Positions 1 through 8,319 of a stretch of DNA of 22,184 nt are shown here, one piece after another. The notes under the pieces were generated by a model that ran no database searches, was not told where the DNA came from, and saw only the letters and a list, made by a program, of their open reading frames with translations. Location: the IMG/VR virus record IMGVR_UViG_3300042935_000895, positions 1 through 22,184 of that record; one strand, 5' to 3'. The position numbers and the translations under genes are program-made. Position 1 is the stretch's first letter, and every line of letters begins with the position of its first letter. This stretch comes from a virus.

Positions 1-399
1 AGGGGTAATCTTGCCATCTTTTCTTGGTCTACCACCGTGTATAGTTGCCATAATATCTCTTATCTCAAAAATATGGTCTTCAGAATAATAAGCATTAATT
101 TGAAAACCTCTTTCTCCACCAATACTATCACCAATTGGCTCAGGAATCAAACCCTTTGCAATTATTCTTTGAAACTGTACTCTTGATCTATTTAAAATTC
201 TTGCAGTATTTGCAATCGAGTAGGCTCTTTTTCTATGCTTCTTAAAATCTGAATAAAGCATACTTTGTTCTTTACCTTGATTGACATTATAAAAATTAAC
301 AATGTTGCTACTTTTATTAATATGAAAAACTTTTACAAGCTCTTTATTTATAAAAAATATTTTTTTACAAGGATTTATCTTATCCTGTGGTTGAGACAT
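1..399 (-). CDS. MerR/excisionase-like helix-turn-helix DNA-binding protein (3' end outside window)
   Basis: This frame opens at an ATG (397-399) preceded by AGGAAGGG and stays open for 133 codons to the window edge, so the C-terminus is missing. Residues 60-88 (YSIANTARILNRS then RIIAKGLIPEP) read as a winged helix-turn-helix of the MerR/excisionase type: a Tyr-Ser start, Ala-rich first helix, a recognition helix with Arg-Ser-Arg, and the turn G-L-I-P. A possible wing follows at 94-104 (GGERGF). Residues 121-129 (HGGRPRKDG) contain a Gly-Arg-Pro core with flanking basic residues, like an AT-hook. The gene starts 9 nt after the preceding minor tail gene ends, so it is probably co-transcribed with the tail genes. 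HTH proteins at the end of the tail block are common in actinobacteriophages, where I know of no settled role. A late regulator is my inference. Confidence 0.72.
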   Translation of the reverse strand, partial: MSQPQDKINPCKKIFFINKELVKVFHINKSSNIVNFYNVNQGKEQSMLYSDFKKHRKRAYSIANTARILNRSRVQFQRIIAKGLIPEPIGDSIGGERGFQINAYYSEDHIFEIRDIMATIHGGRPRKDGKITP

Positions 400-408
400 A
401 TGCCCTTC

Positions 409-843
409 CTAAGAACTAATTCTTTCACCAATTGCAATTATTGAAACGTCAGCTTGGAATGCTCCAGAGGTTGCTGAAGAGAATACGTTTACCTTGCAAG
501 AGTTTTGAGTTACGCCAGTTAAAACTGGGTACAAGTTGGAGACACCAGTTACAGAAGATACTGAACATAGTACTACTGGAGTAGTTTTAAATATTCCAGA
601 ATAGTCAAATGAGGATGGAGCGTTTGACTGCCTAGACAACTCGCCATCAATAATTTTTTGAGTTTCTGCATAAAATGCTAAATTTGATGTCAATACTTGA
701 GCTGGTGTAGAGGTGTCTCTATATTTAATCTTTGAAAGACTGCTTCCAATTAACTCTGAAACTCTATTTATTTCTTGAGCTATTCTAAACAAGTAAGATA
801 TGTCAAGTGGTTGACCTCTATCTGGTAATTCAATTTGTGCCAT
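409..843 (-). CDS. minor tail / fibre-tip protein, 144 aa, possible lectin-like C-terminus
   Basis: The protein starts MAQIELPDRGQPLDISYLF, an opening typical of small minor tail proteins in actinobacteriophages. Residues 18-40 look like a short amphipathic helix (LFRIAQEINRVSELIG) that could trimerise. The second half (about 75-144) is beta-rich, with F-x-T-T-P-V-V, then Y-P-V-L-T-G-V, N-S-C-K-V-N-V-F and a final S-I-I-A-I-G-E, resembling a compact jelly-roll such as an H-type lectin or fibre-tip domain. The ATG at 843 has a good AGGAG site 8 nt upstream in a 23-nt gap that also holds a promoter-like TGATATAAT. The first six residues nearly match those of the neighbouring 205-aa protein. A role at the tail tip in binding the host surface fits its place, but no receptor can be named. 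Confidence 0.7.
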   Translation of the reverse strand: MAQIELPDRGQPLDISYLFRIAQEINRVSELIGSSLSKIKYRDTSTPAQVLTSNLAFYAETQKIIDGELSRQSNAPSSFDYSGIFKTTPVVLCSVSSVTGVSNLYPVLTGVTQNSCKVNVFSSATSGAFQADVSIIAIGERISS

Positions 844-860
844 TTTTTTTCTCCTAGTTA

Positions 861-869
861 ATTATATCA
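861..869 (-). promoter_or_regulatory. candidate extended -10 promoter element TGATATAAT
   Basis: On the minus strand, TATAAT (861-866) is preceded by TGA (867-869), giving a perfect extended -10 TGnTATAAT. The TGA is also the stop codon of the upstream 205-aa gene. No good -35 is visible 16-18 nt upstream. A 6-bp hairpin (GATACA/TGTATC, 877-893) lies just upstream inside the coding end. Initiation would fall about 7 nt downstream, near the AGGAG of the 144-aa gene, leaving almost no leader. The same nonamer occurs in two longer gene gaps of this window, which is the main reason to list it. Confidence 0.35.
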
Positions 870-1484
870 GGTTAAGGATACAATGCCTGTATCAAATATT
901 TTAAATAAATCATATACGCCTTGTACTGACCCAGAAATTCCTAAATAATCGTCAAATCTTTCTTGATAGGAAGCTGACGCTTCAAAAATTCCTAATCTGG
1001 GAACATCTTTTAATGCAACAGTCCCAACCACCCTTACTGAAGCAGACCCATCGGGTATAACAATGCTTGTTGTGTCTGACGTTACTCTGTCATGATATTG
1101 AAAATTTTTCATAGATGCCCCAGATCCCCACTGAACAAAAACATCAGAGTCATGTTGTTTAAAATTTTGTGAATGATTATGAACAGATACAGATGAAGAA
1201 TTTATAGCATAGACTCCAGGCTCTATTAGTTCTATTGCATTAGAATATCCATCATAATTATAAAATGTTGGAGTATCCCAAGTTAAACTTATTTCTTCTG
1301 AAGAAATTACTGCAGTAACGTCTGATTCTAATGGTCTATATTGACCAATGCTTTTAAGTATATAAAGTTGTGACCAGGCTGACCACTGGTTTTTATCAAC
1401 AGATATAATTCTAAATTGAAATGAATGATCTCCAGCTTTATCTGGTGGTGGAAGTTTTTCTACTGGAATTCTTATTTGTGCCAT
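867..1484 (-). CDS. minor tail protein, 205 aa, fibronectin-III-like N-terminus
   Basis: The N-terminal 45 residues (MAQIRIPVEKLPPPDKAG, then H-S-F-Q-F-R-I-I-S-V-D-K-N, then W-S-A-W-S) carry the pattern of a fibronectin type III strand pair as found in actinophage minor tail proteins: a presented beta strand ending in S-x-W-S. The remainder is beta-rich with a W-D-T-P-T strand near residue 69 and no motif I can name. The ATG forms a TAATG stop-start overlap with the upstream 385-aa gene, so translation is probably coupled; a GGAG lies about 12 nt upstream. Its place between two fibre-like genes argues for a tail-tip structural part. I do not recognise the exact family. Confidence 0.65.
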   Translation of the reverse strand: MAQIRIPVEKLPPPDKAGDHSFQFRIISVDKNQWSAWSQLYILKSIGQYRPLESDVTAVISSEEISLTWDTPTFYNYDGYSNAIELIEPGVYAINSSSVSVHNHSQNFKQHDSDVFVQWGSGASMKNFQYHDRVTSDTTSIVIPDGSASVRVVGTVALKDVPRLGIFEASASYQERFDDYLGISGSVQGVYDLFKIFDTGIVSLT

Positions 1485-2641
1485 TAGGAAACTCCTATGC
1501 CAAACCTATATTCTACATAGCTTGTAGAATTTTCTCTTTTTAAAATTGGATTTTCATCTAATGTTTTTATGTACTCAGCAGCAACAAGAGAATATAAAGG
1601 ATTGTTGCTAGAAATATTTTCAAATCTTAAGCCATCATATAATACAAAATGTTCTCCAGTAATAACATTAGAATCATCATGAATACAAGTATAAATTCTT
1701 ACACCATTTACAGAACTCCAAGAGAAGTTAGGCTCTGTTGTAAAATCTGATAAACTTTTTGTAACAACTTGATATCTCATTAAATCTATGTCTGTATCTT
1801 GAAGTGCAATATTTATATAGGCTCTTGATTGAGAAGCTCCTGAATTATTTAAAAACTCTAGTCTAATTTTAACATTGTCTGGAGCCTGTGAATTTATACC
1901 ATCTCTTGCCAAACTAATTACTGAGAATGCTAACTTAATTTGATCGGTTGGTAAGTTCTTTCCTAAATTTAAATTAATAGAATTGTTTTCAATATAGTAT
2001 GAATCATTGTCAGTAGTATCTATTAAAGAAGAGCTTGCTGAAACTCCTAAAACTACAGAAGTGCTTCCAGAAACATTAAGACTTTTAGTTAAATACCTTG
2101 GGGGTTCTCCTCTATTAACTCTATCTGAATATTCAAAAATTGGAGAATTACTATTTATAAACTGAAAAACATCAAGGACGTAGTTTTCTGAAGGTATAGA
2201 AGTAGCAATGTCACCAACATTTATAGGATCAATCCTTAGCTCTCCCTTATATTTAACTGTTCCAGAATCATTTTCATTATTAGAGTATGCCCAAGGCTCT
2301 GAATTACTAAATGTTGAAATAATTCTGCTATCAAAGTTTCCAGCCACTGCGTTATTCTCTGCTGGATAGATTCCAAGCTCAGTCATTTGATATCTTTGTT
2401 CAATAGGAAGTTCTGCTTTAAAAACAATTTTTTCTTGACCATTTTCTTTTAGTAAACCTTTTGATAAAATTGGAACTCTTGCTACTTCAAATCCTAAAGA
2501 TTGAACACTTGCAGAAAATGTTGCAGAAGAAGATGTAGGGTATGCTTGACCACCAACTCCAATTGCAATATGACTTGCAAATTCTGGAGCCTGGTTTAAA
2601 AGATATTTAGCTACGATATTTTTTCCATTTGTTGTAATCAT
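1484..2641 (-). CDS. minor tail / tail fibre-like protein, 385 aa
   Basis: The N-terminus (MITTNGKNIVAKYLLNQAPE, then F-A-S-H-I-A-I-G-V-G) is characteristic of tail-tip proteins in many phages of Gram-positive hosts: a helix that seems to anchor to the baseplate, then a small beta domain. Around residues 76-93, the pattern ELPIEQRYQMTELGIYPA resembles the strand found in tail-collar and fibre N-terminal domains. Residues 185-360 look like a beta-sandwich (alternating I-x-L-x-F strands, with Y-D-G-L-R-F near 340), plausible as a carbohydrate-binding module-like fold. The ATG overlaps the upstream gene by 4 nt (ATGA), with AAGGTGGA just ahead. It is a good receptor-binding candidate by position. 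The binding role is inferred. Confidence 0.68.
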   Translation of the reverse strand: MITTNGKNIVAKYLLNQAPEFASHIAIGVGGQAYPTSSSATFSASVQSLGFEVARVPILSKGLLKENGQEKIVFKAELPIEQRYQMTELGIYPAENNAVAGNFDSRIISTFSNSEPWAYSNNENDSGTVKYKGELRIDPINVGDIATSIPSENYVLDVFQFINSNSPIFEYSDRVNRGEPPRYLTKSLNVSGSTSVVLGVSASSSLIDTTDNDSYYIENNSINLNLGKNLPTDQIKLAFSVISLARDGINSQAPDNVKIRLEFLNNSGASQSRAYINIALQDTDIDLMRYQVVTKSLSDFTTEPNFSWSSVNGVRIYTCIHDDSNVITGEHFVLYDGLRFENISSNNPLYSLVAAEYIKTLDENPILKRENSTSYVEYRFGIGVS

Positions 2642-3198
2642 GATTCCACCTTATATATTGTACCATTTGTGTCTATTTGAATTTCTACTTGTTGATTTTT
2701 TTCTAAGTTAATTAGCTCTATGACTAGATCACCATTTGTATCAATATAGTAATAACCTTTTTCACGAGTAACTATTTCATTATTCTCATCAAGATATTGA
2801 TAAGTAGTATCTAGGCTTTCTAAGATTAAATAATCTTCTTGAGGTATTTTATCTTGAATATTAATTGTATAAATGCTTGTAAGCGGTTTAAACTTGTCCA
2901 TAATAGTCAATTGTTTTATTGTTTCATACTTTTTTCTTATCTCAGAAAGGTTAGAAATAATTGAGTACCTTTGATTAATTCCCTCAATTGTGTCATGCCT
3001 TTCAACTCTTGATAGTTCTATTGCAGAAAGATTTTCAAATAGTAATTTTTGAATTTGTTCTGCATCAAATTGTGGAACTAGAGAAGATATGTCTGTAACA
3101 TTTCTTGTTGGAGTTCTTACAACACTTGAAGTAGAGCCCGTACTTGTTGGACTAGGATTTGGAGGCATTGGACTGCTGCCGTTTACGTCTGTAGTCAT
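2638..3198 (-). CDS. tail-block protein of unknown function, 186 aa
   Basis: I do not recognise a family. The first 35 residues are Pro/Ser/Thr-rich (PMPPNPSPTSTGSTSS) and probably disordered. Residues 45-100 form a likely helical segment with heptad-like spacing (IQKLLFENLSAIELSRVER, then I-x-x-I-S-N-L-S-E-I-R-K-K-Y), and the last 70 residues are beta-like, with Tyr/Asp strands ending YYYIDTNGDLVIELINLE and a repeated I-D-T-N-G. The ATG sits 1 nt after the stop of the 1511-aa hub gene, and the gene ends in an ATGA overlap with the next fibre gene. This places it in the tail-tip group, perhaps as a linker or trimerising adaptor for the fibres. That role is a guess from context. Confidence 0.62.
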   Translation of the reverse strand: MTTDVNGSSPMPPNPSPTSTGSTSSVVRTPTRNVTDISSLVPQFDAEQIQKLLFENLSAIELSRVERHDTIEGINQRYSIISNLSEIRKKYETIKQLTIMDKFKPLTSIYTINIQDKIPQEDYLILESLDTTYQYLDENNEIVTREKGYYYIDTNGDLVIELINLEKNQQVEIQIDTNGTIYKVES

Positions 3199-3199
3199 T

Positions 3200-6100
3200 T
3201 TAAACCTCCACTACTCTTAATTGAGTCTTAATGTCTGAAGAAGATCTTTCATAGGTAGCAGATATAACTACAAACTTTTTATTCTCATCTACTAGTTTAA
3301 CACCTTCTGGTAAATCGTAATTAATTTTTACCAAATCACCAAGCTGAATATGTTGAGTTCCAAAGGTATCTAACTCAAAAACTTTTCTTGGTTTAATAGT
3401 TTTATCTAATACCCATTTCATAATGTCTTTTGCAGAGTCTTCATTTTGAATATAGATTGAATCAATAGAAAAAGATTTATTTCCATATATGGATCTACTA
3501 TTTTTAATATTATCATAAATTTTTTCAGACCTTCCAGGAGACACAATTGTATTTTCAATAAATACTGGATCAGAGAAATTAGAAAGCTCTTTAAAATAAT
3601 CGTCTACTGTAAGAACATTAGAGATATTTTGAGTAAAGGTAATTCCTTGAATCATAATTCTATTAGTAGAACTTTCACTTAAATCTATTGCCTTGTCTGT
3701 TGTGTTAAAGATTAAGAACTCAGCCCCATAGGATCCTGGCAAAAACCCTGATATTTGATAAGATTTTTCTACAGTAAATGGAGGAACCACTTTTGCTATT
3801 AATGCTGGATAGGCTTGATCATACTTAATATTAAAATAAGCACACTCTCTTAAAATTGTTCCAAACTCTTCAAAATAAAAATCTACAGTTGGTCTTGTTT
3901 CTGTACTAATAGAAGACAAAAAAGTATTTTGAATTATTGCTGGAACAGAGTATTTTCTTAAAGAATCAGCAGAGACTACATTTTTTACCCTTTGTGCTAA
4001 AGGAACATCTTCTTCTCTTATATTTTTTAAAGCATAGATATTTTCAAACATACATTTAGAAGATCCTCTTGTAAATAGGCAAGTTTTTAATCCACTACTT
4101 GGCATTTGCAAGGGGTTGTTATCAGTTACTGTTCCTATTAATCTGTTATTTAAATAAACATTAAAGTCAATTCTATAAATTCCGCTTGAATTTCTCCGAA
4201 TTTCAGCATCTAATGACAAGTCATATACTGGTATTTCTTGAGAAGTTAATCTATCAGACCCAGTAAATTTTCCTTCATCAACAACAATTCTTGCAAGAGT
4301 TCCCCAAAGTTTTTTAGGAACTGCAATATTTGTTTTTCCTGATTCTTGTGTAGAGTATGGGGTTCTTTCTACTTTATAAAAAATTATATTTTCAATTACA
4401 GAATTGTAAGAAATTGATCCAGAAACTACGGACCCCGATACTACAGATGCATTCAATGGTGCACTTGCAGTTGATCCATAATACTGAAGTATGTCTTCAG
4501 ACATTGATGCAATTTCAAGGTAATAGCCAGAGTTTGTATCTGGATCAACCATATATCCAATTCCACCAGCTCCCCCAGATAAAGTTTCTAAATTGACATC
4601 TCCAACACCTCTATCAATTTTATAAAGGTCTACTGGATTCAAGGCAGACTGAGTTTTATCATCTTTTACTTTTCCAATAATTCTCATCCTAGTTCCAAAA
4701 TGCCTATAGTCTGTATCTAAATCTTTATAAACATAGCTCACTAGGTCTCTATCTGTCGCTAATGACAGTCCTGTATTTTGTAAAGCTGGAACTGGATATG
4801 GTCCATTAAAGATTAATGCAGATGATTGAATTCCTGCAACATCTTGCTGGGTATAGCTAGAAAATCCTTCTGATCTTGTTGATTGTTTCATAAAGTTAGC
4901 AATCTTACTAGTTATTAAAGATTGGCTCTGTGACGTTGTATCGTTTCCAAGTGGGTATGCAGACGCTGAAACTGAAGCAGAAATCTCTCCATAAGATAGA
5001 AGATCTGTTGGCACTGTGCTAAATATATTTTGAGAATCCATTCTAAAGGACTTTCTATTATTTGAACTTTCCCAATATGAACTTAATCCAGAAAAGTGAC
5101 TTGTAACAACAGTTCCAAATTGACCTCTACCATGAGATCTCACTTGACCATTTTTATACCTAACATTTTCTTCTAAATTATCAAAGTTAGATCCAGAAGC
5201 ATTTTCATAGTATGGTTCTGTATAAATTCTAAGAAGCCCTGTTAAAACCATTTTTCCATTAAAAACTAGTTGAGAAAAATATTTTTGATACTCAGTATTA
5301 TTTGTAATCCAAACAAGACCGTTTGTTGCAGAAGCAGATGGAGAGTCTACCTGATATTGTTGTGCATCATATCTTATAATTTCTCCATTAGCAAAAAGAT
5401 ATCCTTGGAATCTTGGAAGCCAAAAAGCACTTTCTCCAACATCAATCGTATTGTTTACTATTTGATGATTTGCCACAGTTGGCACAGCACTTCCAAGACT
5501 AGTTGCCAATGGAACTGCTCCAAGTGCATATCCTACATTTCCTGTTGGTTGATTTATAGTTCTGGCTTCTTGTTGATCTCCAAGCTCCCAAAGTATTGCA
5601 CTTTTATACCCGTAAGTTCTTTCACTTAAACTCAAGCTGGCTTGCTCTAGTTTTGATACTTCTCTTTGTATATATCTAGTTGTGTAATTAATTTGACCAT
5701 CATTTAGTATGTTTGTTTCAAAGCTAGAGATTGCTTCAATATTTGGAACAATACTATTAGTTTTTTGTCCATAAAGGGTTGTCAATCTTTCAGAAATTGC
5801 AGAGTTGTCATCCCTTACAGAAATATCTGGCATTAAATATTCTTTTGGCATTATTACAAAGTTGTTATATTCATCAAAAAACATTGCAGTTTGAGTAGCC
5901 TGTGCAAGCCTTTGCAAAATTTCTGAAACAGAAGCATCTGGTTCAACAAAGAAGAATGGAATTACTGGATCATTTGCAGTATTAATATTTTTAAATACAT
6001 AGTTACTAAAGCCAATGTTATCTAGCAATAAAGCTACCGCTTTTGTTAGAGTAGAGTTTTGTAAAAATATTGAAGTAGCATTATTAGATTCTAGTATAAA

Positions 6101-7735
6101 AAAGGCATCTCTTAAATTTAAAGAAACATCTTCCATACCACTAGTGGCAGCTGCGGCATTTTCTGAATAGAATGTTTTTAGTGGAATAAATTTATCATAT
6201 CCATTAACATCTAAAATAGCTTCATAAAAATCAAACTTAATTTGTGGTTTAAGATTATTTGCAATTATACTTCCAGTTTTAGTTGTACTATTAAAAAGAT
6301 TTAATTCTGTAAAAACCCCATCATGATTAGATAGATTAATCTCTCCAGTTGAAGCAACAAGACCACCAACTGGAAGACCAAAATCTGTTGCCATAATGTT
6401 CTTAGTAATTTGATAATCTAGGGTATAGTCTGTAATATCAACCTTTAATCTTGGTGAAAACTCAATTAATTCAAATGCTTTATTTGGAGCATACATTGTT
6501 TCTACAACAACTCTAATTCCTTTAATGAAGGCAAACTCTCTATAGATATCATTGCTACCAATGCTAAAATAGTCTGGATTTAATATTTTTTTAACCAGTC
6601 CAATTCTTTTTGTATCATCTTCTTCTAATAATGAGAATCCGTATTCTACATCATAGGTTTTCCACTCTTCATCTTCTTGACTCCAAACATAGAGGATTCC
6701 TGGCTGAGAATTTGAGCTTCCAATTATATAAGCATCTCCATCTTTAACTCCTGATACAGCAATGTAAATGCTTGTGTCTGGCAACTGATCTACATTATCA
6801 AGATATTGATATAGATGAAAATTTGTTTTAAACTGTTCTGGAATTTTAACTCCATAATATATTTCTACATGACCGTCCCATGGAACTATTCTTGAGCCGT
6901 CTCTTCTTGTAGATGTTTCGTTAAAGTTTATAGCATCTGTCCAGTTATTATTAATGCCAAGGTATTGAATTTTCCATCTTTTTGGAACTGATGATTTTGT
7001 AATATCTTGAAGTGGATCTGTAACTAAGTTGTTATTAGTTCTAATTGTTCCTGGAACTAAAAATTCTCCATTAATTCCAACCGCTTCTGGATCTGCTAGG
7101 TTGGTTTGCATCTTTACAACTATTCTATTTGTGGCAACTTGATCTTTATAAGTAACAAAAGGAGCACAGTCATTTATTTTATAAGAAGGGTCTCCAGTAG
7201 TAAAAAATGTAGCAGCCTGACTAGATATTCCAAACTCTACTCCATTTTCTTTTCTATAAGAATTCCAATATTTAAACTTATCAAATCTTGAGCAAAAGTA
7301 ATATCTTGGTCTTTTTCCAGACCTAATACTGTCTACAAACTTTGTATTATTTATATTTGATTCTCCAAAATAAAGAATCTTATTAATTCCAGACCTTGGT
7401 CTAAAAGGTTTGATACAATCTTTTAAAGAATAGTAAAGCTCTCTACTTGTTTCTCCTGAATAAAATGTCAAAGGCTCGTTTGGATCTTCTGTTTTATATT
7501 CAGAAAGGTAGTTAGAGTCTAATGCATTTGTATAAACATTTACATTATCTTGAGAATCATATTCTGGATATAGATTCCTGTAAACAACGCTTGCACTATC
7601 TGGTCTAAATCTATAATTTCCATAATTATCTAGGTTTGAAAAATCATTTTGATTCCATTCAGCAATAATTAAAGAATCTACATTAATACTATTTTTTGTC
7701 TGAAGATGATTAATTAAGTCATTATCTGAAAACAT
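3200..7735 (-). CDS. large tail hub / tail-associated (Tal-like) protein, 1511 aa
   Basis: At this position (tape measure, distal tail-like protein, then this) phages of Gram-positive hosts encode the tail hub that closes the tube and holds the fibres. Residues about 420-640 look like hub-core material (SPRLKVDITDYTLDYQIT, then a long helix-strand stretch ending FFDEYNNFVIMPKEYL, as in gp27/prophage-tail proteins). The C-terminus (1440-1511: FELDTFGTQHIQLGDLVKI, then F-V-V-I-S-A-T-Y and T-Q-L-R-V-V-E-V) is a typical last hub segment. Between them, about 1005-1240, sits a concanavalin/LamG-like beta-sandwich. The first 400 residues are beta-rich and unassigned. I see no peptidase or lysozyme motif, so no wall-degrading activity is claimed. 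Translation starts in a TAATG overlap, with GAGGAAG upstream. Hub identity is fairly sure; the fine domain limits are approximate. Confidence 0.75.
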   Translation of the reverse strand: MFSDNDLINHLQTKNSINVDSLIIAEWNQNDFSNLDNYGNYRFRPDSASVVYRNLYPEYDSQDNVNVYTNALDSNYLSEYKTEDPNEPLTFYSGETSRELYYSLKDCIKPFRPRSGINKILYFGESNINNTKFVDSIRSGKRPRYYFCSRFDKFKYWNSYRKENGVEFGISSQAATFFTTGDPSYKINDCAPFVTYKDQVATNRIVVKMQTNLADPEAVGINGEFLVPGTIRTNNNLVTDPLQDITKSSVPKRWKIQYLGINNNWTDAINFNETSTRRDGSRIVPWDGHVEIYYGVKIPEQFKTNFHLYQYLDNVDQLPDTSIYIAVSGVKDGDAYIIGSSNSQPGILYVWSQEDEEWKTYDVEYGFSLLEEDDTKRIGLVKKILNPDYFSIGSNDIYREFAFIKGIRVVVETMYAPNKAFELIEFSPRLKVDITDYTLDYQITKNIMATDFGLPVGGLVASTGEINLSNHDGVFTELNLFNSTTKTGSIIANNLKPQIKFDFYEAILDVNGYDKFIPLKTFYSENAAAATSGMEDVSLNLRDAFFILESNNATSIFLQNSTLTKAVALLLDNIGFSNYVFKNINTANDPVIPFFFVEPDASVSEILQRLAQATQTAMFFDEYNNFVIMPKEYLMPDISVRDDNSAISERLTTLYGQKTNSIVPNIEAISSFETNILNDGQINYTTRYIQREVSKLEQASLSLSERTYGYKSAILWELGDQQEARTINQPTGNVGYALGAVPLATSLGSAVPTVANHQIVNNTIDVGESAFWLPRFQGYLFANGEIIRYDAQQYQVDSPSASATNGLVWITNNTEYQKYFSQLVFNGKMVLTGLLRIYTEPYYENASGSNFDNLEENVRYKNGQVRSHGRGQFGTVVTSHFSGLSSYWESSNNRKSFRMDSQNIFSTVPTDLLSYGEISASVSASAYPLGNDTTSQSQSLITSKIANFMKQSTRSEGFSSYTQQDVAGIQSSALIFNGPYPVPALQNTGLSLATDRDLVSYVYKDLDTDYRHFGTRMRIIGKVKDDKTQSALNPVDLYKIDRGVGDVNLETLSGGAGGIGYMVDPDTNSGYYLEIASMSEDILQYYGSTASAPLNASVVSGSVVSGSISYNSVIENIIFYKVERTPYSTQESGKTNIAVPKKLWGTLARIVVDEGKFTGSDRLTSQEIPVYDLSLDAEIRRNSSGIYRIDFNVYLNNRLIGTVTDNNPLQMPSSGLKTCLFTRGSSKCMFENIYALKNIREEDVPLAQRVKNVVSADSLRKYSVPAIIQNTFLSSISTETRPTVDFYFEEFGTILRECAYFNIKYDQAYPALIAKVVPPFTVEKSYQISGFLPGSYGAEFLIFNTTDKAIDLSESSTNRIMIQGITFTQNISNVLTVDDYFKELSNFSDPVFIENTIVSPGRSEKIYDNIKNSRSIYGNKSFSIDSIYIQNEDSAKDIMKWVLDKTIKPRKVFELDTFGTQHIQLGDLVKINYDLPEGVKLVDENKKFVVISATYERSSSDIKTQLRVVEV
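4016..4723 (-). other. LamG/concanavalin A-like sandwich within the hub protein
   Basis: This covers codons about 1005-1240 of the hub gene. It opens with D-Y-R-H-F-G-T-R-M-R-I-I-G-K-V, continues with S-G-Y-Y-L-E-I, then Y-R-I-D-F-N-V-Y-L-N-N-R-L-I-G-T-V-T-D, and ends F-T-R-G-S-S-K-C-M-F-E-N-I-Y-A-L. In LamG-like domains the corresponding strands give the outer sheet, the ligand-facing edge and the closing 'fdnv' strand. These domains usually bind glycans or proteins. The reading is by pattern only. Confidence 0.5.
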
Positions 7736-8319
7736 TATACTTCCTCAAGAGAAATAGAAATGTCCCACAGGTCGTGGTTAGTTCCGCCTCTTTTAACAAC
7801 ATTGTAACTAAAATCAGATATGAAAACTTCTAACACATCAGAATACTTATCAAGACTATTATAAATTCCTACGGTAAAACTTTGTGGCTTATCATAAGAT
7901 AAAAACATATAAAATGATCCAGGATTGTTGCTGTACCACTCTAATAGTTCTGCTCCACCAGCACCACCATCTGCGGTATATTCAATTAAATCATCTATGT
8001 ACTGACCACTTGCAGTAAATGACTGACTTCCACTAAATGATCTAGATGGTAGTAAATTGTAAGAAAAAGAAATTTCCATCTTATCTGCAATATGATAAGA
8101 ACGCATATGACCATTTACCATTCTTTTTTTATTTTCAAGTCTATTAGTATTAAAACTAATATCACTTCTATTATGATCAGAAAGAATAATAAAGTCTTCT
8201 CCTTCAGTTCCAGAAATTTGTGGGACACCATTTAAAATTCCATTAGAATTGCTAGAGAAAATAACTGCTTGTGGTCTATCCCATTTTTTTCTACCACTTA
8301 AATATGAACTACTAAGCAT
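7735..8319 (-). CDS. distal tail (Dit)-like minor tail protein, 194 aa
   Basis: This is the first gene after the tape measure, where siphoviruses place the distal tail protein that links the tube to the hub. Its length suits the N-terminal Dit core without a galectin-like extension. The protein is beta-rich: MRSYHIADKMEISFSYNLLP near 72-91, LLEWYSNNPGSFYMFLSYDK near 124-143, and a last strand W-D-I-S-I-S-L-E-E-V. The aromatic E-W-Y-x-N and short strands suit a ring-forming tail protein, but I cannot identify the family from residues alone. The ATG lies in a TAATG overlap with the tape measure stop, with AAGGAG about 12 nt upstream, so translation is coupled. An alternative is a generic minor tail protein. 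Confidence 0.6.
   Translation of the reverse strand: MLSSSYLSGRKKWDRPQAVIFSSNSNGILNGVPQISGTEGEDFIILSDHNRSDISFNTNRLENKKRMVNGHMRSYHIADKMEISFSYNLLPSRSFSGSQSFTASGQYIDDLIEYTADGGAGGAELLEWYSNNPGSFYMFLSYDKPQSFTVGIYNSLDKYSDVLEVFISDFSYNVVKRGGTNHDLWDISISLEEV

Noticed and set aside
877-893. Hairpin GATACA/TGTATC as a terminator
   Set aside because: It is AT-rich, only 6 bp, within coding codons, and lacks a following T tract; kept only as context for the nearby promoter-like site.
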